Source: Bacteroidales bacterium
GTDB taxonomy: Bacteria; Bacteroidota; Bacteroidia; Bacteroidales; UBA10428
Assembly: GCA_016929525.1 (NCBI GenBank)
Contig: JAFGIP010000022.1
Location: 1 to 55,715, forward strand
Direction: 5' to 3'
DNA: 55,715 nucleotides
The position numbers were made by a program, and so were the translations under genes. This document shows positions 16,242 through 25,060 of this stretch, one piece after another. The stretch's first letter is position 1. Every line of letters begins with the position of its first letter. The notes under the pieces are model-generated. The model had not been told where the DNA came from. It saw nothing but the letters and a program-made list of their open reading frames with translations, and did not search any database.

Positions 16242-18698
16242 ATGCGGATTAAGTTATTTTCAGGTCTATTTTTAAGTCTGTTTATTAGTTTTGGTGTATT
16301 AGCACAGAAAACAGTTATCAGTGGTATTGTCACTGATGAAGAAACCGGTGAGCCTCTCCCATTTGTAAATATTGTTTTTCTGCACAGTCATATTGGGGCA
16401 ATAAGCGATTTCGACGGGATTTTTTATATCGAGACCTCATATGCTACTGATACGCTTATTGCGTCAAGCCTCGGGTATATACCGCAAAAGAAATTTATTA
16501 AAACCGGTATGACTCAAAAAATCAATTTTACCTTAAAACCCACCAGTCTGGCTATTGAAGAAGTAGTTGTCAGACCAGGTGAAAACCCGGCCTTTAAAAT
16601 TCTTCGTTCTATCTCAGAAAATAAAAAATATAATAATCCGGACCGGTTTAATTCGTATCAATACAAATCTTATAATAAGCTGCGGTTAGATATAAACAAC
16701 ATTGGTGAGAAATTTAAAAATCAAAGAATACTTAAAGAATTTCAGTTTGTATTTGACCATATGGATTCATCCGAAGTGTTCGGTAAAAATTACCTTCCTG
16801 TGCTTATTACCGAAAGTGTATCAAAATATTACTTTCAGCAAAATCCGTCGGTTGAACGTGAAGTTATTGAAGCATTTAAAATAAGTGGCATTCAGAATAA
16901 TACTATATCGCAGTATACAGGTAAAATGTACCAGAAACTGAATATATATAATAACTTCATTACATTGTTCGAACCTGGTTTTGTTAGCCCGATTGCCGAT
17001 TTCGGAAGACTATATTATAAATATGTCCTTGAAGACAGCGCAGTAATTGACAACAGTCTTTGTTTTAAAATATCATTTAAACCAAAACGAAAACAGGAAC
17101 GCACATTTTATGGATATTTCTGGGTAGCAGACACATCTTTTGCTATTAAAAAAGTCCAGCTCAGGGTATCAAAAGATGTTAATATCAACTTCCTGAACGA
17201 TATGATCGCTGTTCATGAATACAATAAAATAAATGATTCCATATGGTTTCTTACCAGCGAAGATCTTATGCTCGATTTATATCTGACCGATAAAAACACA
17301 GGTTTTTTTGGCCGAAAAACTTCAACGTATGACAGTATTCAGCTTAACATTGCAATTCCTGAAGAGGTGACTGAGATAAAGACAGACATTGTTGCTAATA
17401 ACGAAGAACTCAATAAAAGAGATGATTATTGGGAAGAAAACAGAAAAGTAGAACTTTCAGATGAAGACATCGGAGTATATGAAATGGTCGATTCAGTTAC
17501 AAACGTTCCAACGTTTAAAAGAATTTATAAGTTAGTTGAAATGTTTGTCGATTATTATTATGTTTTGGGTCCGATAGAATTGGGACCATACTATACTTTT
17601 TTTAGTCATAACCCGATTGAAGGATATAGATTTAAACTTGGGGGAAGAACAAGTAATAACTTCAGCACCAAATGGCGATTTGGTGGTCATGTTGCATACG
17701 GATTAAAAGATGAAAGAATTAAATACGGGGCTATAGCCGAACATATGTTCAAAACGAATCCGAGGATTAGTGCTGGCATATCATATTATCACGACATCAG
17801 ACAACTGGGTAAAAGTGAGAATGCTTTTCTCGACGACAACTTTTTTGTTTCGATATTTAGAAGAACCCCGAATTACCAGTTAACACTGGTTGATCAGTAC
17901 AATGCTTATTTTGAAAGAGAATGGTTCCAGGGATTTTCAAATATATTTTCTTTACGTTATCAAAGTGTACATGGTACTGAATATGTGCCTTTTAAAGTTA
18001 TTGAAGGAAGTGATACAATTGCTTATCCTGATATCACATCTGCTGAAGTAACACTTAGCACACATTTTTCTTACCGCGAGAAATTTTTGCTTGGAAAATT
18101 TGAAAGAGTAAGTCTTGGATCAAAGTATCCGATCCTTGATTTGGACTTGACATTTGGTCCCAAAGGTGTATTGGGTAGTGATTATGAATACTATAAAGTA
18201 CGAATTAAAATAACAGATAAAATTGAAACCAATCCGATCGGGTATTTGCGATATAGAATAACAGCAGGAAAAGTGTTTGGTATTTTACCATATCCATTAC
18301 TTAAATTGCATGAAGGCAATGAAACATATATTTACGATCCGCTGGCATTTAATATGATGAACTATTATGAGTTTGTAAGTGATGAATATGCAATATTATT
18401 CGCAGAACATCATTTTCAGGGATTCTTTTTTAATCAGATACCTCTTTTACGGTGGTTAAAGTTTAGGGAAGTGATCGGCGGAAAAATACTTGTCGGCAGA
18501 CTTAGTGAAGCAAATCGAAATGTAATGGAATTCCCGGAGGGTTTAACGGATCTGAACAAACCTTACATTGAAGCAGGTGTTGGACTGGAAAATATTCTCA
18601 GATTTTTTCGGGTTGATGCTATGTGGAGATTTACCTACCTGGAAAACGAAAATATTTCAAGATTTGGACTAAGAGCCACTATGCAGCTGACATTTTAA
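16242..18698 (+). CDS. Outer-membrane DUF5686 protein with carboxypeptidase-regulatory-like domain
   Basis: This 818-residue protein has a signal peptide (FSGLFLSLFISFGVLAQ), then a CarboxypepD_reg-like beta-sandwich (residues about 24-105: ISGIVTDEETGEPLPFVNIV). A long DUF5686 region follows that ends in many short amphipathic strands (YKVRIKITDKIETNPIGYLR, AMWRFTYLENENISRFGLRA) and a terminal aromatic, as in an outer-membrane beta-barrel. The same N-terminal domain is used by TonB-dependent SusC-like transporters, but no TonB plug domain is present here. The family is widespread in Bacteroidota and its function is not known. It lies between tatC and lptB without obvious coupling to either. 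Confidence 0.9.
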   Translation: MRIKLFSGLFLSLFISFGVLAQKTVISGIVTDEETGEPLPFVNIVFLHSHIGAISDFDGIFYIETSYATDTLIASSLGYIPQKKFIKTGMTQKINFTLKPTSLAIEEVVVRPGENPAFKILRSISENKKYNNPDRFNSYQYKSYNKLRLDINNIGEKFKNQRILKEFQFVFDHMDSSEVFGKNYLPVLITESVSKYYFQQNPSVEREVIEAFKISGIQNNTISQYTGKMYQKLNIYNNFITLFEPGFVSPIADFGRLYYKYVLEDSAVIDNSLCFKISFKPKRKQERTFYGYFWVADTSFAIKKVQLRVSKDVNINFLNDMIAVHEYNKINDSIWFLTSEDLMLDLYLTDKNTGFFGRKTSTYDSIQLNIAIPEEVTEIKTDIVANNEELNKRDDYWEENRKVELSDEDIGVYEMVDSVTNVPTFKRIYKLVEMFVDYYYVLGPIELGPYYTFFSHNPIEGYRFKLGGRTSNNFSTKWRFGGHVAYGLKDERIKYGAIAEHMFKTNPRISAGISYYHDIRQLGKSENAFLDDNFFVSIFRRTPNYQLTLVDQYNAYFEREWFQGFSNIFSLRYQSVHGTEYVPFKVIEGSDTIAYPDITSAEVTLSTHFSYREKFLLGKFERVSLGSKYPILDLDLTFGPKGVLGSDYEYYKVRIKITDKIETNPIGYLRYRITAGKVFGILPYPLLKLHEGNETYIYDPLAFNMMNYYEFVSDEYAILFAEHHFQGFFFNQIPLLRWLKFREVIGGKILVGRLSEANRNVMEFPEGLTDLNKPYIEAGVGLENILRFFRVDAMWRFTYLENENISRFGLRATMQLTF

Positions 18699-18745
18699 AT
18701 ATTATCATTATAAATTAAAGCAAAATGTGGTTCGGGAAACTTTTA

Positions 18746-18753
18746 TACATTTG
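18746..18753 (+). promoter_or_regulatory. -7 box for lptB
   Basis: TACATTTG matches TAnnTTTG, 29 bases before the lptB ATG. The -33 element is not clear. Confidence 0.45.
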
Positions 18754-18782
18754 AATTTTCAAATAAATTCTTAAAAGATATA

Positions 18783-19505
18783 ATGAAATTAAGAGCTGAG
18801 AATCTGGTAAAAAGATACAGAAACAGAACTGTGGTTAAGAGTGTAACAGTAGATGTTGAGCAGGGAGAAATTGTAGGATTGCTGGGTCCGAATGGTGCCG
18901 GTAAAACAACTACATTTTATATGATTGTCGGATTAATTGCACCCAATGCAGGACAAATATATCTTGAAGATGAAGAAATCACCCGCGAACCGGTTTACAG
19001 AAGAGCACAGAAAGGAATTGGCTATTTAGCGCAGGAAGCATCTGTTTTTCGGAAACTTTCAGTTGAAAACAACCTGAAAGCAGTACTTGAAATGTCCGGG
19101 CTGTCAAAAGAAGAACAAAAGCACAGGGTTGAATCATTATTAAAAGAGCTGGGACTTCAGAAAATAAGAAAGAGTTTGGGAATTCAGCTTTCCGGCGGAG
19201 AAAGAAGAAGAACAGAAATTGCCAGAGCCCTGGCAATAGATCCAAAATTTATTTTACTCGATGAACCCTTTGCCGGTGTAGATCCAATTGCTGTTGAAGA
19301 CATTCAGGAAATTGTCGCAAGATTGAAAGACAAGAACATTGGTATTCTAATTACAGATCATAACGTACATGAAACTCTATCGATAACTGATAGGGCTTAT
19401 CTGCTTTTTGAAGGCGAGATACTAAAAGCCGGAACAGCCAATGACCTGGCAGAGGACGAGCAAGTCAGAAAAGTATACCTCGGAAAGAATTTTGAACTCA
19501 GGTGA
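18783..19505 (+). CDS. lptB: LPS export ABC transporter ATP-binding protein LptB
   Basis: A 240-residue cytoplasmic ATPase that powers lipopolysaccharide extraction from the inner membrane with LptF/LptG. It has Walker A GPNGAGKT (35-42), a Q-loop at [18 protein letters not shown] (the YLPQE-type sequence of LptB), signature LSGGERRR (136-143), Walker [17 protein letters not shown] and switch His in [10 protein letters not shown]. The wording [11 protein letters not shown] is diagnostic for LptB among ABC ATPases. No lptFG or lptA/C genes are adjacent. Confidence 0.95.
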   Translation: MKLRAENLVKRYRNRTVVKSVTVDVEQGEIVGLLGPNGAGKTTTFYMIVGLIAPNAGQIYLEDEEITREPVYRRAQKGIGYLAQEASVFRKLSVENNLKAVLEMSGLSKEEQKHRVESLLKELGLQKIRKSLGIQLSGGERRRTEIARALAIDPKFILLDEPFAGVDPIAVEDIQEIVARLKDKNIGILITDHNVHETLSITDRAYLLFEGEILKAGTANDLAEDEQVRKVYLGKNFELR

Positions 19506-19738
19506 TATACCAGGATGGTATTAATTATTGAATGATTGAAAAGATACTGCTGAATGATGAATTTAAGTTAAAACCCGATTTATCCTGAAAACGTTTTGTG
19601 TATTTTTCACTAATTTTCGTTAATTTGAATCTTTAATAAATCAGATTTCATTGGGCTCAGAGCTTTGATTTTAGATATATCAGCATGTTTACTTGAACTA
19701 CAATCGTAATAAAAAATTCAGGATAAAAAATATCGATC

Positions 19739-20221
19739 ATGGCTTTTAAAGATAATCAGGTCATTTATGTTGTCGATGACGATGAAGCATTAAATATGAT
19801 GATTTGTAAATACCTGAAGGCTCAGGGATTTTCAAATGTAAAAGGATTCTATACCGGAGAGGATTTATTCAAACATGCAAAAAATAATGAGAACCCTATA
19901 ATAATTCAGGATTTTGATTTGCCGGGGATGAGCGGACTTGACGTTTTAAAAAAAGCAAGTACGGAACTCAATAAAGCATACTTTATATTTCTTTCAGGGC
20001 AAAGCAGCATTGATGTGGCAGTGGATTCAATTAAATTTGGAGCATTCGATTATATAATTAAAGATTCGTTCGCAAAGGAAAACTGCCTGAACAAAATTCG
20101 AAACCTGCAGAAAATAAAAGCTTTGTATAAAGCAAAAAGAGGATTTAAGTATGGATTTATTGCACTTATGATTCTGTTTATTATTTCATGGGTATTGATA
20201 TTTCTTTTTGCCGAAATTTAA
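19739..20221 (+). CDS. Membrane-anchored single-domain response regulator
   Basis: The 160-residue protein is a receiver domain (residues about 5-125) followed by one C-terminal membrane helix (GFIALMILFIISWVLIFLF, about 139-157). The acidic pocket is intact: Asp13-Asp15 (VVDDDEA), phospho-accepting Asp58 (IIQDFDLPGMSG), Ser86 (FLSG) and Lys108 (YIIKDS). There is no DNA-binding or enzymatic output domain, and tail-anchoring of a lone receiver is unusual. It converges with two hybrid kinases on the opposite strand (20-base gap), which may supply its phosphate; that pairing is inferred from position only. It could act as a phosphate sink or signal to a membrane partner. Confidence 0.85.
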   Translation: MAFKDNQVIYVVDDDEALNMMICKYLKAQGFSNVKGFYTGEDLFKHAKNNENPIIIQDFDLPGMSGLDVLKKASTELNKAYFIFLSGQSSIDVAVDSIKFGAFDYIIKDSFAKENCLNKIRNLQKIKALYKAKRGFKYGFIALMILFIISWVLIFLFAEI

Positions 20222-20240
20222 TTAAGTACTCTGAACAGAA

Positions 20241-21311
20241 CTAATGAATTGATATTATAAAATCAGTTCCCTGCTCCTTTCTTTTAAACGTAATATCAAA
20301 TCCGTGTGCATCCAGTATTTTTTTACATATACTTAATCCTATACCTGTACCTTTCTCTCCATTTGTGCCTTTTTCCGATTTAATCATACTGCCTGAAAAT
20401 AAATTCTCCGGAGTAATATAATTTGGCATACCAACACCATCGTCTGAAATTACTATTTCCAATTTCCCCTGAGTGTTATTTAACAAACATTTAATATCCC
20501 CACCTTCATGGGTGTATTTAATTGAATTACTTATAAGATTGGCAAACACTTGTCTTATAAATGTTTCATCTGCTTTTATGGTAGTATTTTCCGGAATTGA
20601 ATTCTCAATCGATATTCCTTTTGATCCCGATTTATGAGCCAGTAACCTAATAACGCTGTCGATTATATAAAAAATATCGCATTCAGAAATATTAAGTTCC
20701 AGGTCATCTGACTCCAGCATTGTCCAACTAAGGAGCTTATTAAAATAATCAATACTGAATTCGACTGATTTAATAATATAGCTTACCGATTCAATTTGGT
20801 CTTCAGTCAGATTCTTATCTTTTAATAACAGCTCAGCGAAACCATTAATGGCCGTAAATGGTGAGCGCAAATCATGAGAGATTATTCTTACAAAACTGTT
20901 TCTTTGCACTAACATCTCCCTTAGATGATCTTCATTCTTTTTTAGTCGCAGTCCAACTTTTATTCTTGCCAATAACTCCAATTCATCGAACGGCTTTTTC
21001 ACATAATCGATTGCTCCCATTTCAAGGCATTCTTTAATGTCAGAAGTGCTTGTCTTGGCAGATACCATTAAAACGGGAATATTCTGTAACTCTTTATTTC
21101 TGATTATTTCCTCCAATACTTCTACTCCGGTCATTTTAGGCATCATAATATCGAGTAATATCAGATCGGGTTTATTATCATTAAGGATTTTTAAACATTC
21201 TTCACCATTACCGGCAACTAAAGTATTGTAACCTTGCGCATTGAGCAAACCTTCCAAAAGGAACTGATTTGCATGTTCATCATCGACAATAAGTATTAGT
21301 GGTATATTCAT
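20241..21311 (-). CDS. Receiver-histidine kinase (REC-HisKA-HATPase)
   Basis: A 356-residue soluble protein with an N-terminal receiver (1-120; phospho-accepting Asp54 in LILLDIMMPKMTG, Lys106 in YVKKPF), a short coiled-coil, HisKA with His146 (RIISHDLRSPFTAINGF) and HATPase (N box NLISNSIKY, G1 SDDGVGMP, G2 GTGIGLSICKK). All catalytic residues are present. There is no sensory or membrane domain, so its input probably comes through phosphorylation of the receiver by another kinase. It follows the 788-residue kinase by 16 bases on the same strand and likely forms an operon and phosphorelay with it. Confidence 0.93.
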   Translation of the reverse strand: MNIPLILIVDDEHANQFLLEGLLNAQGYNTLVAGNGEECLKILNDNKPDLILLDIMMPKMTGVEVLEEIIRNKELQNIPVLMVSAKTSTSDIKECLEMGAIDYVKKPFDELELLARIKVGLRLKKNEDHLREMLVQRNSFVRIISHDLRSPFTAINGFAELLLKDKNLTEDQIESVSYIIKSVEFSIDYFNKLLSWTMLESDDLELNISECDIFYIIDSVIRLLAHKSGSKGISIENSIPENTTIKADETFIRQVFANLISNSIKYTHEGGDIKCLLNNTQGKLEIVISDDGVGMPNYITPENLFSGSMIKSEKGTNGEKGTGIGLSICKKILDAHGFDITFKRKEQGTDFIISIH

Positions 21312-21327
21312 CTGAGTTTGAGTATTA

Positions 21328-23694
21328 TCAGGTTTTTACTTTACTTAAAGAATCGATTGCTGTATTAAGATTCTCATAAACCAGAAGATCTTTTAGTGGT
21401 ATAAGAAAAGCCTCTGGTATTTTTATTATTTCATTAACAACAGCCTTGAAAAGTTGATTAGTATAAACCACAATTACTTTTTCAGGAATGTGTTTACCAT
21501 TTGCGCATAACCATTTAACAAGTTTAAAATTCTCTCCCATAAGGTCAATTCCTTCCAAAATGAGATTTTTTATTTTTCTTTTCGCAATTAAATATATCAT
21601 CATCTCAAATGAATCGTTCCGGTAATACTCAATACCATTCTCAGCGTATTTTTTCAAAGCACTTTTACCTTCAAATAGTACGATATCATTGCACTCAGTT
21701 TTGGTTTCTGATATTTTTTGTTTTTTAATACTTTCCAGATAAATTTTCTCGGTAACAGGTAAATTAAGTACTGTTATATTATTTTCTATATCTTTTAAAA
21801 TCAGATCATCGGCATTTGACATTAATACAACCTGCATTTTATTCAGGTTTTTATTATTACCTATTTCTTTTAAAACAGTTTCTCCATGCAGCTTAGGCAT
21901 CTCATATTTCATGATTAGAATTTCAGGAAGGAGCATTTTCATTGCTTTCAGACACTCGCATGAATCAGAGTAATCAATAACCTCAAATCCTTTAACAGAC
22001 AGCAGGTTCGCATACCAGTATCGATTTTCCTTATTATCGTCCAGAACAACTGCCAATGGTTTATTTATATTTAATTCCCGAATTATTGCATCTGAGGATT
22101 CTGCCTGTTCAATTTGTTCTTCTTTATAATTAATTTCCGATGGTAATTGTTCTGCCGGAATGTAAAATTTCATGGTAGTACCTTTCCCGGGTCTGCTTTC
22201 TGCAATGATTTCACCTTGAAGTAATTCAACAAGTTTTTTACAGATATTCAAACCCAATCCCGTGCCCTGATATTTTTTTGATGCCGAGTTGTCTATTTGT
22301 TTGAATTTAAAAAAAATATCCTGCAGATGCTCTTCATTAATCCCTATGCCTGTATCAGATACTTCAAAATATAATTTATCGTCGATATAATGGATGAATA
22401 AATTTATTTTGCCTTCATTAGTAAATTTGACTGCATTACCTAAAAGGTTAGTAAGTATCTGGTTTAACTTTTTAATATCAGAAAATATATATTGTCCAAC
22501 ATTTATACTTTTCCTGATATAGAATTTTATCTTTTTCTCACCTATCAGGCTTAAAACCATACTATGCATTGAGGCAAGGAATTTATCAAGATTCATTCTT
22601 TCATTTACCACCTTAAGCCTGTTGGCATCCAGTCTTGATAAATCTAATACATCATTAATCATATCAAGCAACCTGGTTCCGCTTTGATTAATTATCTGAA
22701 GACCTTCGGTTTGTTTATCGGATAGATTTTCATTGTTGTATTTTAGTAACATGTTCGATATTCCAAGAATTGCATTCATTGGAGTACGCAACTCATGGCT
22801 AACACTGTCCATGAATTCTTTCATTGTTTTATTCGACTCGCGTAATTCTTTAGCTTTTAAAGCTTCTTTCTCCATATTCACCTGTTTGGTTATGTCTCGA
22901 ATAATTACCGTGTAATTAATTTCATTATTTGCCGCTGTAAAGTACGCAAGTGATAATTCAACAGGGAATTCAGATCCTTCTTTATTGTAACCAATAATTC
23001 TTAATGTACTGTTCTGCTGCAAACTTTTCTCTTTTAACAATGCATCGAAAAATTTCTTTAAATCTGACTGTGATTTACCAGAAATAAGTTTATTGAAAAA
23101 ATCTTCCCCGTTGATTTCTGTTCCGGAATATCCAAATATTTGTTGCGATGCCTCATTCCAGAAACGTATCTTATATTTTTGATCAAGAACTATAATAGCA
23201 TCACTGGCAGTATGAGCAATTTTTTTAAACTTTTGCTCACTTTCTCTTAGTTTGTCATTGGTTTTTTCAAGTGCTTTTACAAGCTGATCAAGCTTCAACT
23301 GTTTCTCATATAAATTCAGAAAATTGGTAACCTTGCTTCTGAGTATTGAAATATTAATTGGTTTTGTAATAAAGTCTATTGCCCCGCTTGAAATACCTTT
23401 CAGAATATACTCCTCAGAATCGTAAATAGCTGATATAAAAACAACAGGGATATCTTTTGTTCTTTCTACTTTTCGCATTGCCTCCAGGACTTCAAATCCG
23501 TCCAGACCAGGCATCTGAATATCTAGAATAATTAAAGTATAATCTTCATGTTTAAGTTTTTCCAAACATTCTTCACCTGATTCAGCTTCATCAATATCAA
23601 TCTCCAGTTCATCGAGATACTCGGCGATTAACATCCTGTTTTGTAACTGATCATCAACGACTAACACCCGGGGTAATACTTCGGTATTTTCCAT
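21328..23694 (-). CDS. Hybrid kinase REC-PAS-HisKA-HATPase with two degenerate C-terminal receivers
   Basis: The 788-residue protein begins with an intact receiver (Asp14/Asp15, Asp58 in LIILDIQMPGLDG, Lys111). A PAS domain (about 155-272, ending IIRDITKQ), HisKA with His300 (MDSVSHELRTPMNAILGI) and HATPase (NLLGNAVKF; DTGIGI; GTGLGLNICKK) follow. Beyond it, residues about 545-660 have a receiver-like fold pattern, but the phospho-accepting position is Lys596 (ILIMKYEMPKLHG) and the conserved Lys is Leu645, so this is a pseudo-receiver. Residues about 668-785 look like a second degenerate receiver (NLILEGIDLMG). Pseudo-receivers usually serve for protein contacts. It is first in a two-gene operon with the 356-residue kinase. 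Confidence 0.9.
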   Translation of the reverse strand: MENTEVLPRVLVVDDQLQNRMLIAEYLDELEIDIDEAESGEECLEKLKHEDYTLIILDIQMPGLDGFEVLEAMRKVERTKDIPVVFISAIYDSEEYILKGISSGAIDFITKPINISILRSKVTNFLNLYEKQLKLDQLVKALEKTNDKLRESEQKFKKIAHTASDAIIVLDQKYKIRFWNEASQQIFGYSGTEINGEDFFNKLISGKSQSDLKKFFDALLKEKSLQQNSTLRIIGYNKEGSEFPVELSLAYFTAANNEINYTVIIRDITKQVNMEKEALKAKELRESNKTMKEFMDSVSHELRTPMNAILGISNMLLKYNNENLSDKQTEGLQIINQSGTRLLDMINDVLDLSRLDANRLKVVNERMNLDKFLASMHSMVLSLIGEKKIKFYIRKSINVGQYIFSDIKKLNQILTNLLGNAVKFTNEGKINLFIHYIDDKLYFEVSDTGIGINEEHLQDIFFKFKQIDNSASKKYQGTGLGLNICKKLVELLQGEIIAESRPGKGTTMKFYIPAEQLPSEINYKEEQIEQAESSDAIIRELNINKPLAVVLDDNKENRYWYANLLSVKGFEVIDYSDSCECLKAMKMLLPEILIMKYEMPKLHGETVLKEIGNNKNLNKMQVVLMSNADDLILKDIENNITVLNLPVTEKIYLESIKKQKISETKTECNDIVLFEGKSALKKYAENGIEYYRNDSFEMMIYLIAKRKIKNLILEGIDLMGENFKLVKWLCANGKHIPEKVIVVYTNQLFKAVVNEIIKIPEAFLIPLKDLLVYENLNTAIDSLSKVKT

Positions 23695-23890
23695 GCTTTA
23701 GAAGGTAAAGTAAAATCCTCCCAGAATTTACTAAAAATTATGCAGAATCCGGAATGATGGAAAAATAATCTGTTTAAAATAAATGATTCGCTGAATGTCT
23801 AAGGCTATGAAAAGGAAATAATTATATTAAACAAATCTACCCACAATCAATTAAAGGTAATGGGCAGCCACGTACTTCAAATTAACGATA

Positions 23891-24742
23891 CTATCTCTTT
23901 AATTTATAACAAACAACACTATTGTCGAAGAATGTCGGTATTAGAATTAAATCTTGTTCCGGAACGAAACCGAAATCAGCACTTTTTGTTTTTTCTGTCT
24001 CAGATGTATCAAGCAACAACTCTTTTTCTTCACCTTCTGTCATAATATGAACTTTACCGGCCCAGTCTGAAAAGATAAAATAACCTTTATCTATCATGGA
24101 AAGGCCATCTACGCCACCTGTATTAGCAAGACATTCTGTAATTTCCTTTGTCTCAGTATCAATCTTTAACACATTTCCATCAGTACCAAATATTACTTTA
24201 TTACCAACAGTTATTATTCCGTTTAAAAATTTATAATTTTCATCCTTCACCAATACATTAATTTTCCCTTCCGAAAGAGAGTAAATAGTACCGGTCTTTG
24301 AATCAGTGAAGTAAATTACTCCGTTTTTACCAACAGCAACATCATTCAAAAAGACAGCTCCTTCTACAGGATAAGAATTTAAAACCTTACCATTTGATAA
24401 TTCAATTTCTGTAATATGGTCCACTTCGGTAACATAGAGTTTACCTTCATTAATTGCCATCCCCTTGGGAGCTTTAAGTTTTTCACTCCATTCAAGGGTT
24501 TTTATTTTGCCATCAAAATCAAGTATGGAAATAAATCCTGTCTTCTCTTTCGATTCATGATCACCAATATTAGAAACATACATAATTCCCTTTTCCGGAA
24601 CCGGTAGAACTGATTCGGGAACAAGCAGCCCTTTGGCTTCCCAAATCTTCTCCAGCTTGTCTGATTGGAATACTTCTGACTGACTATACGCAGATAAACC
24701 TAATATCAAGGTCATTAGTAATATCAAAAAAATGTTTCTCAT
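23891..24742 (-). CDS. Exported SMP-30/gluconolactonase-like beta-propeller protein
   Basis: A 283-residue protein with a Sec signal peptide (LILLMTLILGLSAYS) followed by repeated propeller-blade patterns such as GIMYVSNIGDH, GMAINEGKLYVTEVDHI, DVAVGKNGVIYFTDSKTG and GLSMIDKGYFIFSDWAGK. This resembles SMP-30/Gluconolactonase/LRE-like or NHL-type six-bladed propellers. Some family members are lactonases, but I cannot confirm metal ligands here, so the substrate and even catalytic activity are open. It is a single gene upstream of, and divergent from, the tRNA-Leu/tig region. Confidence 0.75.
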   Translation of the reverse strand: MRNIFLILLMTLILGLSAYSQSEVFQSDKLEKIWEAKGLLVPESVLPVPEKGIMYVSNIGDHESKEKTGFISILDFDGKIKTLEWSEKLKAPKGMAINEGKLYVTEVDHITEIELSNGKVLNSYPVEGAVFLNDVAVGKNGVIYFTDSKTGTIYSLSEGKINVLVKDENYKFLNGIITVGNKVIFGTDGNVLKIDTETKEITECLANTGGVDGLSMIDKGYFIFSDWAGKVHIMTEGEEKELLLDTSETEKTKSADFGFVPEQDLILIPTFFDNSVVCYKLKR

Positions 24743-24863
24743 GGCTATAAAATTTAGTTATGAATTTATCTTTACTATAAAGATCAAATATTTATAAGAA
24801 ATGTTCAAACAAATACCATCTAAAAATAAATGTTTACAATTTTAAACCATCAAATCCATCTTA

Positions 24864-24893
24864 TTGGTCGAAATAAAAATTGTAATATCTTTG
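24864..24893 (+). promoter_or_regulatory. Promoter of tRNA-Leu
   Basis: TTG (24864-24866), a 19-base spacer, then TATCTTTG (24886-24893) fits the Bacteroidota promoter consensus exactly in spacing. The mature tRNA begins 12 bases after the box. Confidence 0.75.
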
Positions 24894-24904
24894 CACTTCG
24901 TTTT

Positions 24905-24989
24905 GCGGATGTGGCGTAATTGGTAGCCGCGCTAGACTTAGGATCTAGTTCCTTCGGGAGTGGGGGTTCGAGTCCCTTCATCCGCACCA
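24905..24989 (+). tRNA. tRNA-Leu (anticodon TAG)
   Basis: An 85-nt class II tRNA. Acceptor GCGGATG/CATCCGC, anticodon stem CTAGA/TCTAG with loop CTTAGGA (anticodon TAG, reading CTA and probably other CTN codons), a long variable arm (TTCCTTCGGGAGT) and T-arm GGTTCGAGTCC are all visible. CCA is encoded at 24987-24989, unlike the tRNA-Lys in this window. Confidence 0.96.
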
Positions 24990-24996
24990 TTTCCTG

Positions 24997-25037
24997 ACCG
25001 CTAATACTCTCGCATGTCGTTAGTGTTGGCGGTTTTT
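24997..25037 (+). terminator. Terminator between tRNA-Leu and tig
   Basis: A 12-bp stem (ACCGCTAATACT with AGTGTTGGCGGT, two G-U pairs, 24997-25008 and 25022-25033) with a 13-base loop runs into TTTTT. It separates the tRNA transcript from the trigger factor gene, though some read-through into tig is possible as no other tig promoter is evident. Confidence 0.75.
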
Positions 25038-25060
25038 AATAATTGAATAAAATGAGAGTT

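Noticed and set aside
23860-24045. 61-codon plus-strand frame
   Set aside because: It overlaps the end of the beta-propeller gene in antisense and has no recognisable features.
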